This document shows positions 19,366 to 35,472 of a stretch of 64,000 bases of DNA, piece after piece. This stretch comes from Brevundimonas pondensis (GTDB lineage Bacteria; Pseudomonadota; Alphaproteobacteria; Caulobacterales; Caulobacteraceae): assembly GCF_017487345.1 (NCBI RefSeq), contig NZ_CP062006.1, positions 2,672,001-2,736,000 on the forward strand, in the 5' to 3' direction. A program made the position numbers and the translations under genes. The notes under the pieces are model-generated. The model saw only the letters and a list, made by a program, of their open reading frames with translations. It searched no databases and was not told the origin of the DNA. Numbering within the stretch: position 1 is the stretch's first letter; the number at the start of each line of letters is the position of its first letter.

Positions 19366-21034
19366 ATGACCGACCGCACCGTGGGTGCGGCGGAGGGCGC
19401 GGAGCACACGACAAGAACGACCGGCTGGTGATCCTTGCGTCGTCCGTCGGCACCGTCATCGAATGGTACGACTTCTATCTCTACGGCTCGCTGGCCGCGA
19501 TCATCTCCGCCCAGTTCTTCTCGGGCGTGAACGAGACCACCGGCTTCATCTTCGCCCTGATGGCCTTCGCCGCCGGTTTCGCGGTGCGTCCGTTCGGGGC
19601 CATCGTCTTCGGCCGCATGGGCGACCTGTGGGGGCGCAAGAACACCTTCCTCGTCACCATGCTGCTGATGGGCCTGTCGACCTTCGTGGTCGGCCTGCTG
19701 CCGCCCTATGCGGCCATCGGCATCGCCGCGCCGATCATTCTGGTGCTGATGCGCCTGATCCAGGGTCTGGCGCTCGGCGGTGAATACGGCGGGGCCGCCA
19801 CCTACGTCGCCGAGCACGCTCCGCACGGCAAACGCGGCTTCTACACCTCCTTCATCCAGATCACGGCGACCGTGGGCCTGTTGCTCAGCCTGATGGTCAT
19901 TCTGGGCGTCCGCTTCGCCGTGGGCGAGGAAGCCTTCGTCAGCTGGGGCTGGCGCATCCCCTTCATCGTCTCGATCCTGCTGCTGGGCGTCTCCCCTGTG
20001 GATCCGCCTGAAGCTGTCGGAAAGCCCGGCCTTCCAGCGCATGAAGGCCGAAGGCAAGGGCCTCGACCACGCCGCTGAAGGACAGCTTCATGAAGTGGCC
20101 CAACCTGAAGCTGGTGCTGATCGCCCTGTTCGGTCTCGCCGCCGGTCAGGCCGTGGTCTGGTACACAGGCCAGTTCTACGCCCTCTTCTTCCTCGAGAAG
20201 ACGCTGAAGGTCGATCCGGCCCTGTCGAACATCCTGATCGCCGCCGCCCTGGCCCTGGCGACGCCCTTCTTCGTCTTCTTCGGCTGGCTGTCGGACAAGA
20301 TCGGGCGCAAGCCCATCATCATGGTCGGCTGCCTGCTGGCCGCCCTGACCTACTTCCCGCTGTTCAACGCCCTGACCGGCGCGGCCAACCCGCGTCTGGC
20401 CGCCGCCGCCGCCTCGGCGCCGGTGACCGTCTACGCCGACCCGGCCGACTGCCACTTCCAGTTCGACCCGGTGGGCAAGACCGTCTTCAACAGCTCTTGC
20501 GACCTGGCCAAGACCCACCTGGCCAAGGCCGGCGTCACCTATGTCAACGAGGCCGCCCCCGCCGGGACCGTGACCCAGGTCCGCATCGGCGACCGCGTGG
20601 TCGAAAGCTTCAACGGCAAGGTCCTGGCAAAGGCCGATTTCGATGCCCAGAAGAAGACCTGGGACGCCGGTCTGACCGCCGCCCTGACCGAGGCCGGCTA
20701 TCCGGCCAAGGCCGACAGCGCCCTGGTCAACAAGCCCATGGTGATCGGCATCCTGTTCCTGCTGGTGCTCTATGTGACCATGGTCTACGGCCCGATCGCC
20801 GCCGCCCTGGTCGAGATGTTCCCGACCAAGGTGCGCTACACCTCCATGTCCCTGCCCTATCACATCGGCAACGGCTGGTTCGGCGGCTTCCTGCCGACCA
20901 CGGCCTTCGCCATGGTCGCGGCCACGGGCAATATCTACTACGGCCTCTGGTACCCCATCGCGATCGCGGTGCTGACCCTGATCATCGGCGTCCTCTTCGT
21001 GAAGGAAGGCAAGGACGTGAACATCCACGACTGA
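19366..21034 (+). CDS. MFS transporter, metabolite:H+ symporter (MHS) family (frameshifted)
   Basis: The start at 19366 has AGGAAGGG upstream. The first half shows SSVGTVIEWYDFYLYGSLAA and the motif FGRMGDLWGRKNTFLVTMLLMG, marks of the MHS family (KgtP, ProP, ShiA relatives). The second half repeats FGWLSDKIGRKPIIMVGCLL. Between helices 8 and 9 lies an unusually long soluble insertion of about 120 residues (near 20390-20735) with several cysteines, which KgtP-size members lack. Indels near 19402, 20000 and 20062 break the frame. A dicarboxylate, betaine or similar acid is the likely substrate. Confidence 0.8.
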
Positions 21035-21058
21035 GGTCGATAAGCTTCGCCAACCTGC

Positions 21059-21091
21059 AGGGGCGGTCCGGTTTCCGGCCGCCCCTCTTTT
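21059..21091 (+). terminator. Rho-independent terminator after MHS transporter
   Basis: Arms AGGGGCGG (21059-21066) and CCGCCCCT (21079-21086) with an inner CCGG/CCGG extension, followed by CTTTTGTT. It separates the transporter from the CrbS-like kinase gene. Confidence 0.75.
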
Positions 21092-21122
21092 GTTCTTGTC
21101 CCACAGCCCTGCTCCGTCCCAG

Positions 21123-24100
21123 ATGCCGGTCATGTTCAGCCTCGCGACCCTGGCCCTCGTGGCCGCCTATATGGCGACCCTGTTCGCGGTGGCCTGGTGG
21201 TACGAGCGGCCGTCGATCAGGACGCGCGGCGGGGCGCTGGGGCCGTCGCTCTATGCGCTGTCGCTGGCCATCTACTGCACCTCGTGGACCTATTACGGGG
21301 CGGTGGGGACGGCGGCGCGGTCGGCGTGGGAATACCTGCCCATCTATATCGGCCCGGCGCTGGGGGTGACGGTGCTGTTCCCGCTGTGGAAGCGGATCGC
21401 GGCGGCCGCCCGGCGCGAGAACGTCGGCTCGATGGCCGACTTCATCTCCTCGCGCTACGGCAAGAGCCCGGCCCTGGGCGCGGCGGTCGCCGCCGTCGCC
21501 ATCCTGGGGTCCCTGCCCTACATCGCCCTGCAGCTGAAATCCCTGTCGATGGCGGGGGAAATGATCACCGCCGGGACGCCGGTGGCGGGCTCCGAGAGCC
21601 TGACGGTTCTGGTCATGGCCGGGGTTCTGGCCGGGTTCGCCATCCTGTTCGGCGCGCGCCGTCCCGACCTGACTGAGCACAACCGCGGCCTGATCCAGGC
21701 CATCGGCATCGAGTCCATCGTCAAGCTGACCGCCCTGCTGGCGGTGGCGGCCTTCGCCCTGATGCTGCTGCGCCATGCGCCCGCCTCCGCCGACGTGACG
21801 GCCAGCCTGGGCGATCTGGCGCGCTGGCCCGATCTGGACGGACGCTTCTGGGCCATCACCCTGGTGGCGACCCTGGCCATCTTCTGCCTGCCGCGTCAGT
21901 TCCACGTCGCCTTCGTCGAGGGCGGCGACCCGGCCCAGGTGCGCCGCGCGCTGGATCTTCCCAGTCTATCTGCTGCTGACCAGTCTAGCGGTCCTGCCCC
22001 TGGTGGCGGCGGGGGCCTGTTCGCCCCCCCACGTCAATCCCGACCTGCTGGTGCTGGCCCTGCCGCTGAACTCCGGCCAGTCGGCCCTGACCGCCATCGT
22101 CTTCGTCGGCGGCTTTTCGGCGGCGACGGCCATGGTCATCGTCGAGGCCGTGGCCCTGTCGGCCATGGTGTCCAACAATCTGGTCCTGCCGTTATTGGCC
22201 GCCGAGCGACGCAGGCGGGGAGCGAGCGCGGGCGACATGGCGCGCGCCATCCTCAACATCCGTCGGGTCGCCATCGTCGCCCTGCTGCTGATGGCCTGGA
22301 TCTATTATCAGGCCATGGACCAGTCCAGCGGACTGGCGGCCATGGGGCTGGTGTCCTTTGCGGCCCTGGCCCAGTTGGCGCCCGCCCTGTTCGGCGCGGT
22401 GCTGTGGCGCGGAGGGGCGCTCGCGCGGGGCGCTGGCGGGCTTGAGCGTCGGCATGACGGTCTGGCTGGTCATGCTGGCGGCGCCGCAACTGGCGCCTGG
22501 TTTCGGCCTGAACATCCCGGCCATGCTGGGGCTGACCGACCCCTATGCGGCGGGAGTCTTCCTCAGCCTGAGCCTGAACCTCGGCGTCTTCGTCGCCGTG
22601 TCCAAGCTGAGCCGTCCGCGCCTGATCGATCGGGTTCAGGCGCGCGCCTTCGCCGACCGGCTGGGGCCGGACTGGATGGAGGGGCGCGGCGCCTCCGCCG
22701 GGGCCTCGGTCGGCGACCTCAAGGCCCTGGTCGCCCGCTTCATCGGCGACGAGCGGGCCGAGCGCGCCTTCGCCGCCTGGGCGCGCGAGACTGACCGCGA
22801 GCTGCGCGACGCCGACCCCGCCGACGCCGGTCTGGCCCGCGCCGCCGAGCGGATGCTGGCGGGGCCATCGGCGCCGCCTCGGCCCGCCGCGTCATCGCCG
22901 CCGCCCTGGCCGCCGGAGGGCGCGCGCCCGAGGACGTGGTGCGGATGCTGGACGAGGCTTCGCAGGCGGTTCAGTTCAACCGCGACCTGTTGCAGACCAC
23001 GCTCGACAACATCGACCAGGGCGTCAGCGTGGTGGACGAGGACCTACGCCTGACCGCCTGGAACCGGCGCTATGTCGAGATGTTCAACCTGCCCGCCGGT
23101 TTCGTCCACGTCGGCCTGCCCATCGCCGCCGTCTATCGCCTGAACGCCGAACGCGGCGAGACCGACCCCGGCGACATCGAAGCCTGGATCGAGCGACGGC
23201 TGGAGGCCCTGGCCCGCCGCATTCCCCACGACCACGAGCGCGAGCAGCCCGACGGCCGTATCCTGCGCTCCTCCGGCGCCCCATCCCCGGCGGCGGCTAC
23301 GCCACCAGCTATACCGACATCACCGCCCTGCGCCGCGCCGCCCGCGATCTGGAGGAAGCCAACGAGCGGCTGGAGGCCCGCGTGGCCGACCGCACCGACC
23401 GACTCGAAGAAGCCCGCCGTCTGGCCGAGGACGCCACCGCATCGAAGACCCGCTTCCTCGCCGCCGCCAGCCATGACCTACTGCAGCCCCTGCACGCCGC
23501 CCGTCTGTTCATCGCCGCCCTGAAGGAAGAGCCCTCGCTGGCGTCAGGCTCGGCCGCGCGCGGTCTGGCCACCAACGCCGACCGCTCGATTGACAGCGCC
23601 CACCGCCTGCTGACGGCGTTGCTGAACCTGTCGAAGCTGGAGGCGGGCGGGGTCCAGCCCGCCGTGGCCCCCTTGTCGCTGGACGCCCTGTTCGCCGAAC
23701 TGCGCCGCGAGTTCGCCCCCATGGCGCGGGCCAAGGGCCTGCGGCTGACAGTCGTGCCGTCGGGCCTGTGGATCGCCTCCGACCACGACCTGCTGCGCTC
23801 CATGTTGCAGAACCTGACGGCCAACGCCATTCGCTACACCGACCGGGGCCGGGTTCTGGTCGGGGCCCGGCGCGACGGCGACACCGTGCGGATGCTGGTC
23901 TGCGACACCGGGCGCGGCATCCCCGACGCGGATCGTGAAAGCGTCTTCGGCGAGTTCGTGCGCCTGCCCGGCGCCCGGTGGACGAGCCGGGCGCAGGCCT
24001 GGGTCTGGCCATCGTGCAGAAGCTGTCGGACCTGTTGCGCCACCCGCTGTCGATGGCCTCGCGCGTCGGGCGCGGAACCACCTTCCGCATCAGCGCGCCG

Positions 24101-24503
24101 CGCGCCAAGGCGCAGGTCGCGCCCGCCGTTCCGGCCGAGGGCGACGCGCGGTTGCCGCTGGCGGCGCCTGCGGGTGCTGTGCGTGGACAACGAGCCGGCC
24201 ATCCTCGACGCCCTGACGGCCCTGCTCAGCCGCTGGGGCGCGCAGACGACGACGGCGCGCACCGTGGCCGAAGGAATCGCGGCGGCGGGGCCGTTCGACG
24301 CGGCTCTGGTGGACCTGCATCTGGGCGACGGTGCGGACGGGTTGAGCGTGGTGGACGCCCTGCGGGCGCGAGGCCTGCGCCGCATCGGACTGGTCACCGC
24401 CGACACCCGCGAGGGCTTGAAGGAGACGGCCACGGCGGCGGGCGCCGTCCTGCTGCCCAAGCCGGTCAAACCGGCGGCGTTGAAGGCGTTTCTGTCGCGC
24501 TAG
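21123..24503 (+). CDS. CrbS-like hybrid sensor kinase with sodium/solute symporter domain (frameshifted)
   Basis: The product is over 1100 residues. The N-terminal part is a multi-helix solute:sodium symporter domain (ALSLAIYCTSWTYYGAVGTAA, YLPIYIGPALGVTVLFPLWKR). A PAS domain follows (LLQTTLDNIDQGVSVVDEDLRL), then a kinase core with H-box FLAAASHDLLQPLHAARLF and NLTANAIRYTDRGRVLV. It ends with a receiver holding VDLHLGDGADGLS and LLPKPVKPAAL. SSF-kinase fusions of this form include CrbS/MxtR, which control acetyl-CoA synthetase. Indels are inferred near 21955, 22436, 22865, 23280, 23985 and 24165. The start could also be ATG 21132. Acetate as signal is inferred from the nearby acs gene. Confidence 0.8.
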
Positions 24504-24510
24504 TTCCCTT

Positions 24511-24665
24511 CTCCCCTTGAGGGAGAAGGTGGCAGGCGAAGCCTGACGGATGAGGGGTCTGAGCGCTTCGTCGGAAGTCCCGAGCAAACGATCAACGACC
24601 TTTTCAAACGTCGCGACGACACCCCTCATCCGGCCCTGACGGGCCACCTTCTCCCTCAAGGGGAG
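24511..24665. repeat. long inverted repeat between convergent crbS- and crbR-like genes
   Basis: Perfect 23-base arms at 24511-24533 (begins CTCCCCTTGAGGG) and 24643-24665 flank a 109-base centre. A second inner pair GATGAGGGGT / ACCCCTCATC lies at 24549-24558 and 24621-24630. It sits exactly between two convergent stops and could serve as a two-way terminator. Such palindromic intergenic units are typical REP-like elements of Caulobacterales. Confidence 0.75.
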
Positions 24666-24672
24666 AGGGGAG

Positions 24673-25287
24673 TTACAGATCGATCGACTGGGCCAGGATC
24701 ACCGCTTGGGTCCGGTTGTGGACGCCCAGCTTGCGGAAGACGCTGGTCAGGTGGGCCTTGATGGTGGCTTCGGTGACGCCGAGGTCGAAGGCGATCTGCT
24801 TGTTCAGCCGTCCGGCCCGCAGACCTTCAAGGATGCGCAGCTGTGACGGGGTCAGGCTGGCGATGCGGCTCTCCAGATCACCTTCCTCGGGTCCAGGCGC
24901 GCCTACGTCAGGCGCCCAGGCCTCACCCGACAGGATCGCGGTGATGGCCTCGACCATGACCGGCAGGGCGGCGGACTTGGGGATGAAGCCGGCGGCGCCC
25001 AGCGTCAGGCCCGGCGCACGGTCGGCGGCTCCTCGCTGGCCGAGACCACGGCCACCGGCACGGCGGGATGATCCGCGCGAATACGCGTCAACCCGCCCAT
25101 GCCCTCGCTGTCCGACAGCTTCAGGTCCAGCAGCAGCAGGTCGGTCGCGCCCCTCGCCTAGCGCTGCCAGAACCTCGGCCAGACTGGCGCATTCCGCAAT
25201 CACGGCGCCGGGCGCGGCCTTTTCGACGGCCGATCTCAACGCCGCCCGAAACAGAGGGTGGTCGTCGGCGACGACGATGCGATCCAT
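24673..25287 (-). CDS. CrbR-like LuxR-family response regulator (frameshifted)
   Basis: About 205 residues. The receiver starts MDRIVVADDHPLFRAALR; the DNA-binding domain reads LTPSQLRILEGLRAGRLNKQIAFDLGVTEATIKAHLTSVFRKLGVHNRTQAV, a NarL/LuxR helix-turn-helix. The middle of the receiver, with its phospho-acceptor, is off frame because of indels near 25030 and 25155; the other frame gives LLLLDLKLSDSEGMG there. It is convergent with the CrbS-like kinase and divergent from the porin and acs. That arrangement supports a CrbS/CrbR (MxtR/ErdR) pair acting on acs. Confidence 0.8.
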   Translation of the reverse strand: MDRIVVADDHPLFRAALRSAVEKAAPGAVIAECASLAEVLAALGEGRDRPAAAGPEAVGQRGHGRVDAYSRGSSRRAGGRGLGQRGAADRAPGLTLGAAGFIPKSAALPVMVEAITAILSGEAWAPDVGAPGPEEGDLESRIASLTPSQLRILEGLRAGRLNKQIAFDLGVTEATIKAHLTSVFRKLGVHNRTQAVILAQSIDL

Positions 25288-25459
25288 GAAAATCCTTCCC
25301 GCGCGCGGTTCTTTTTCGGGTCGAGGCCGCGTTGTGACGACACCATGCCGCGCCTCGACTTTGGTCGAAACTAGACCAATGGCTAATGGCCGCAAACCGC
25401 CCTCGCGCGGAATGCTGCGGTCTCGAGGTTCGCATCAGATGAACCCGGGAGGACATGAC

Positions 25460-26811
25460 ATGGGAAGATTCCGCCTGCTCGGCGGCGCGGCTGCGGCTGC
25501 GCTCCTGTTCGCGCCCGGCGCCGTTTGGGCGCAGGACGCCAATGCGGCCCCTCGAGGCGCGCATCGCCCAGCTCGAAGCCGAGCTGAACAGCCTGAAGTC
25601 CGAGGTCGCCGCCGCGCGCACGCAGCAGAGTGCGCAAGCCCAGGACATCATCCGTCTGGAAACCCGCCCGGCCGCGCCGCCGCGCCGACGCCCGTCTCGA
25701 CCACGACGCGCGAGGAAGGCTTCCGCATCGGCGACCACACGGTCAAGTTCGGCGGCTTCGTCAAGGTCGACGCCATGGCCTCCAGCTATTCCGGCGGCGA
25801 TCCGGCCAACGGCGACCTGCTGCGCGACTATCACCTGCCCGGGTCCATCCCCATCGGCGGCGCCGAAGAAGACACGGCGCTGGACTTCAACGCCCGCCAG
25901 ACGCGCTTCTGGCTGACCACCGACGGTCTGGTCGGCGGCCGCAAGGTCGGCACGCGGCTGGAGATGGACTTCCAGAGCCTGCCCGGAACCGGCGATCAGC
26001 GCATCACCAGCGCCTCGACCCCGCCCTGCGCCGCGCCTTTGTCACCATCGACAACTGGCTGATCGGCCAGGAGTGGACCAACTTCCAGAACACCGCCGTC
26101 CTGCCAGAGTCTGCGGACTTTGTCGGCGCCGCCGAGGGCACTGTCTTCGCACGGCAAGTGCAGGTGCGTTACACGCGCGGTCCCTTCTCGATCGCGGTCG
26201 AGAACCCCGAGACCACCGTCACCCCCTTCGGCGGCGGCGCGCGGATCATCGCCGACGACAACAGCCTGCCCGACCTGACGGCCCGCTATGCGATCAGCCG
26301 TCCGTGGGGCGACCTGCAGTTCGCGGGCCTGTTGCGTCAGCTGAAATACGAGAACCCGGCCAGCGCCGCTCGACGACACGGCGACCGGCTGGGCCTGTCG
26401 GCCTCGACCAAGATCAAGGTCGGCGCCCGGGACGACATCCGTCTGATGCTGACCGGCGGCGAGGGCATCGGTCGTTACGTCGGGCTGAACTTCTCCAACG
26501 ACGCGGTGCTGGACGCCTCGGGCCAGCTGGACGCCATCGGCGTGATCGCCGGCTTCGCCGCCTATCGCCACGTCTGGACGCCCGGCTGGCGCTCCAGCCT
26601 GATCTGGTCGGCGCAGAGGGTGGACAACGACGTCCTGCTGACCGGGACCGGCGCCAACCGCTCGGCCCAGAGCCTCCATGCCAACCTCATCTGGTCGCCG
26701 GTCACGGCGTTTGATGTCGGAGCCGAACTGATGTTCGCTGACCGCAAGTTGGAATCGGGACTGGACGGCGACATGACCCGTCTGATCCTGTTCGCCAAAT
26801 ACGGCTTCTGA
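25460..26811 (+). CDS. DcaP-like outer-membrane porin (frameshifted)
   Basis: A signal peptide MGRFRLLGGAAAAALLFAPGAVWA is preceded by GGGAGG. A coiled-coil segment follows (LEARIAQLEAELNSLKSEVAAARTQQ), then a beta-barrel beginning VKFGGFVKVDAMASSYSGGD and ending LFAKYGF with the terminal phenylalanine of porins. The N-terminal coiled coil and the barrel pattern match DcaP-like trimeric transporters, which favour dicarboxylates. Indels lie near 25548, 25675 and 26020. It is 30 bases upstream of acs on the same strand and probably co-transcribed, which suggests a role in organic acid uptake. Confidence 0.8.
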
Positions 26812-26841
26812 CCAAGAAAAGATCGAGACTGGAGGAAACGC

Positions 26842-28777
<1,936 letters not shown>

Positions 28778-28805
28778 CGACCCTCCCCGGCTCTCCCGGA
28801 GCAAG

Positions 28806-28840
28806 CGGCCGGCGTTCCGAAAGGGGCGTCGGCCGTTTTC
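28806..28840 (+). terminator. Rho-independent terminator after acs
   Basis: Stem CGGCCG-CG...CG-CGGCCG with a GAAA-centred loop, followed by TTTT. It closes the porin-acs transcription unit. Confidence 0.75.
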
Positions 28841-28897
28841 ATTTGAGCCTGAGCCATGGCGGCGCTAGACAGCCCCGAGAGCGAACAGGAGCAGACC

Positions 28898-29649
<752 letters not shown>

Positions 29650-29656
29650 GTTTTCC

Positions 29657-29711
29657 CTTCCGTCATCCTCCGGCAAGCCGCGCAGCGGCGCGGACCGGGG
29701 GATGACGGAAG
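29657..29711. repeat. REP-like palindrome with CCGTCATCC ends
   Basis: Arms CTTCCGTCATCC (29657-29668) and GGATGACGGAAG (29700-29711) are perfect inverse complements around a GC-rich centre. The end motif is shared with the repeats at 49519-49568 and 49949-49989. Confidence 0.7.
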
Positions 29712-29781
29712 GAATAGAGCGCTCAGCGCGCCCTCCAGCTTCGCTGCTTCCGGGATGACGCCGAGAGGCCTAAACTCCCCC

Positions 29782-31289
29782 ATGGCCTCGCCCGCGACCG
29801 AAACCGAGCTGAAGTTCCGCCCTCGGCCCCGGCGCGGTCGTGCGTCTGTCGGGGCATCCGGCGCTGCAGGGGCCGCAGACCAGCCAGTCCCTGCGCTCGG
29901 TCTATTTCGACACCCCCGACGGCGTGCTGCGCGCGGCGGGGTGCGGCCTGCGGGTGCGGACCACGCCAGACGGCTTCGTCCAGACCCTGAAGCGCCAGAC
30001 CGCCCCCGGCCAGACCGCCCGCGATGAGTGGGAGGTCCCCGTCGCCTCCGAAGCGCTCGACCGCGCCGCGTTGAAAGCCACGCCCGCCCACCGGCTGCTG
30101 AAGGGCCGTCGCGCCGACTTGGCGGCCCGCTTCGCCACCACGGTCGTGCGCCGCATCCGCATGGTCGGCTGGGAGGGCGCCCGGATCGAGGTCGCCTTCG
30201 ACGCCGGGCGAGCTGTCGGCGGACGAGAAACGCGAACCCATCTATGAACTGGAGCTGGAACTGAAGGCGGGCGCCCCGCCGCCCTGTTCAGCCTCGCCCG
30301 GCGACTGGCGCGCGACCTGGCCATCGTCCCGGTGTTCGAGAGCAAGGCCGAGCGCGGCTGGCGGCTCGCCGACGGGATCAGCCGCTGCCCGCGCCGCGCT
30401 GTCGCCACGCCCCTGTCGTCCGACGCGACGACAGCCGTCGCCTTCCGTCGCATCGCCATGGCCTGCCTAGCCCAGGTCTCGGCCAATGCCGAACTGTTGC
30501 GCGTCGTGCGCCGCCCCGAGGCCGTGCATCAGATGCGGGTGGGCCTGCGCCGCCTGCGCGCCGCCGTCGGCGTCTTCAAGCCCCTGCTGGCTGAGACGGG
30601 CCGCGAGGGCATCGAGACCGAACTGAAGTGGTTGGCGCACGAGGCCGACGCCGCCCGCGATCTGGACGTCTTCATCCGCGACATCTTCCACCCCACGGCA
30701 CAGGCGGCCCCCGCCCGAGCTCGCGCCCCTGGGGCGTCATCTGCTGACCGCGCGGGGACAGGCCTATGACCGCGTGCTCAAGGCTATCGCCTCGCCGCGC
30801 TACGCCCTGCTGATGCTGGAGACGACGGCCTGGATCGAGACGGCGGCCCTGCCCGACGATCCCGTCGCCCCCTTCGCGGCCGCGGCCCTGGACCGGCTGC
30901 ACCATCAGGTCGAACAACGCGCCCGACCTGTTCGATCTGGACGCCGAGGCCCGCCATCACCTGCGCATCCGCACCAAGCGCCTGCGCTACGCCGCCGAGT
31001 TCTTCACCGACCTGTTCCCCGCCCGCCGTCGCCGCGCCCGCTATCTGAAGGCTTTGGAACGGCTGCAGGACACGCTTGGCGCGCTCAACGATCTGGCCGT
31101 GGCGCGCGACAGGATTCCGGCGAAGCCGCTCTGGACGACCCCGCGGTCGCCTTCGTCGCCGGGCGCGTCATCGGTCGGCATGAGCGTGACGAGGCCGCGC
31201 TGTTAACCGCTACGGTCAAGGCCTGCGGGCGTTTTCACGAGGCCCGGCCCTTCTGGACCGCGCGAAAGCCACGTCAAAAACGGTCGTAG
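29782..31289 (+). CDS. CYTH and CHAD domain inorganic triphosphatase-like protein (frameshifted)
   Basis: About 500 residues. The CYTH domain starts TETELKFR (the ExExK motif that binds triphosphate with metal) and continues SQSLRSVYFDTPDGVLRAAGCGLRVR. The C-terminal half is a CHAD domain rich in histidine, arginine and lysine (EAVHQMRVGLRRLRAAV, HHLRIRTKRLRYAAEFF), which binds polyphosphate. CYTH-CHAD proteins such as YgiF hydrolyse inorganic triphosphate. Indels are inferred near 29825, 30208, 30275, 30712, 30918 and 31118. It ends about 140 bases before recA. Confidence 0.85.
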
Positions 31290-31298
31290 ATCGCATTT

Positions 31299-31323
31299 TG
31301 TTCTCATCGCGCAAATGAGAACA
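31299..31323. promoter_or_regulatory. recA: 9-bp inverted repeat in recA promoter region
   Basis: Arms TGTTCTCAT (31299-31307) and ATGAGAACA (31315-31323), perfect, 7-base spacer. The right arm overlaps the LexA box by four bases. No T-run follows, so it is not a terminator; a second regulator or extended LexA contact is possible. Confidence 0.45.
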
Positions 31324-31333
31324 TCTTGTGAAC
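31319..31333. promoter_or_regulatory. recA: LexA (SOS) box upstream of recA
   Basis: Read on the minus strand the site is GTTCACAAGATGTTC, an exact match to the alphaproteobacterial SOS consensus GTTC-N7-GTTC. It lies 100 bases upstream of the recA start, as expected for a LexA-repressed promoter. Confidence 0.85.
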
Positions 31334-31432
31334 CAGAACAAACCATGCACATAGTCCGTCTCACAGAGGGAGCGGGTCCTGGCGGGTCTCCCCAAAGCCC
31401 AGAATGGAATCATGGCAAGGGAGAGAAAACCA

Positions 31433-32510
31433 ATGGCACAGGCGGCATTGAAGCTCGTGGGTAAAGAAGACGGCGAAAAGCAACGCGCTCTTGAGGCGGC
31501 GATCGCGCAGATCGATCGCGCCTTCGGCAAGGGCTCGGTGATGAAGCTCGGCAAGGGCGGTCTGGTGAACGAGATCGAGAGCGTCTCGACCGGTTCGCTG
31601 GGCCTGGACATGGCCCTGGGCATCGGCGGCCTGCCGGTCGGGCGGGTGATCGAGGTCTTCGGCCCGGAATCCTCCGGCAAGACCACCCTGGCCCTGCACA
31701 CCGTGGCCGAGGTCCAGAAGAAGGGCGGCGTGGCCGCCTTCGTCGACGCCGAACACGCGCTCGACCCGGTCTACGCCCAGAAGCTGGGCGTGAACCTGGA
31801 CGACCTTCTGGTGTCGCAACCCGACGCCGGCGAACAGGCGCTGGAGATCGTCGACCCCTGGTGCGTTCGGGCGCCGTGGACATCGTGGTGGTCGGCTCGG
31901 TCGCCGCCCTGACCCCCGTGCTGAAATCGAGGGCGAGATGGGCGACAGCCTGCCCGGCCTTCAGGCCCGTCTGATGTCGCAGGCCCTGCGCAAGCTGACG
32001 GCCTCGATCTCCAAGTCGAAGTGCATCGTTCTGTTCATCAACCAGATCCGTCACAAGATCGGCGTCATGTACGGCTCGCCGGAAACGACGACGGGCGGCA
32101 ATGCGCTGAAATTTACGCCCTCGGTCCGCCTCGACATCCGCCGCACCGGCGCGATCAAGAACCGCGACGAGGTCGTCGGCAACACCACCCGCGTCAAGGT
32201 GGTCAAGAACAAGGTCGCCCCGCCGTTCCGCGAGGTCATCTTCGACATCATGTACGGCGAAGGCATCTCCAAGATTGGCGAGATCATCGACCTGGGCGTC
32301 AAGGCCAACATCATCGAGAAGTCGGGCTCCTGGTTCTCCTACGACTCCACCCGCATCGGTCAGGGCCGCGAGAACGCCAAGGAGTTCCTGAAGAACAACC
32401 CCGACATGGCCGCCGCCATCGAGAAGGCCGTGCGCCAGTCCACGGCCAAGATCGCCGACGACATGCTGGGCGCGCCCGAGCCTGACGAAGGTCAAGATCT
32501 GGAGGGCTGA
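31433..32510 (+). CDS. recA: recombinase RecA (frameshifted in this sequence)
   Basis: RecA coats single-stranded DNA, drives strand exchange and triggers LexA cleavage. The start MAQAALKLV has GGGAGAG upstream; an in-frame ATG seven codons earlier is less well placed. Walker A is [11 protein letters not shown], followed by [14 protein letters not shown] and [14 protein letters not shown]. Two single-base losses (near 31855 and 31920) put the segment between them out of frame. Between these the Walker B region reads VVVGSVAAL, where the family has aspartate in place of that glycine. Since recA is needed for SOS control shown by the upstream LexA box, I treat all three differences as likely sequence errors. 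Confidence 0.95.
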
Positions 32511-32588
32511 TCCAGCCCTCAGACCAAGCTTCCGTCCGTCGTCCCGCGACCCGCCTACCGACCCCGCGGGGTCGGTCGGACAGAGCGC

Positions 32589-32618
32589 CCCGCCCGAGAA
32601 ACTCGGGCGGGCCTCTTT
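32589..32618 (+). terminator. Rho-independent terminator of recA
   Basis: Perfect 10-bp stem CCCGCCCGAG / CTCGGGCGGG with loop AAA, followed by CCTCTTT. A separate 20-base perfect palindrome centred on CCGCGG lies just before it at 32557-32576. Confidence 0.85.
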
Positions 32619-32633
32619 GTTGACGGGAATTCA

Positions 32634-32667
32634 GGAAAAAGGGCGGCGCATCCGATGCGCCGCCCTT
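32634..32667 (-). terminator. Rho-independent terminator of alaS
   Basis: On the minus strand a 12-bp stem (GGGCGGCGCATC / GATGCGCCGCCC) is followed by TTTTT (32636-32640). It faces the recA terminator in the convergent gap. Confidence 0.85.
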
Positions 32668-32691
32668 CGTCATTTCAGCCTGCAAGGGCGA

Positions 32692-35350
<2,659 letters not shown>

Positions 35351-35472
35351 CTAAGGAATTCGGGCGCGCGGGGAGAATATCGGAACGGGCGTCATATAGG
35401 GATTTTGCGCCGAGCGCATCACTGGCGCGTGATCGCGTGCGCGGGGGGCGTGCTTTTCCGGCCCGGCGGGCT

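Noticed and set aside
24504..24672. Insertion-sequence remnant suggested by the long inverted repeat
   Set aside because: No transposase frame lies inside and no target duplication is visible. A REP-like intergenic repeat or two-way terminator fits better.
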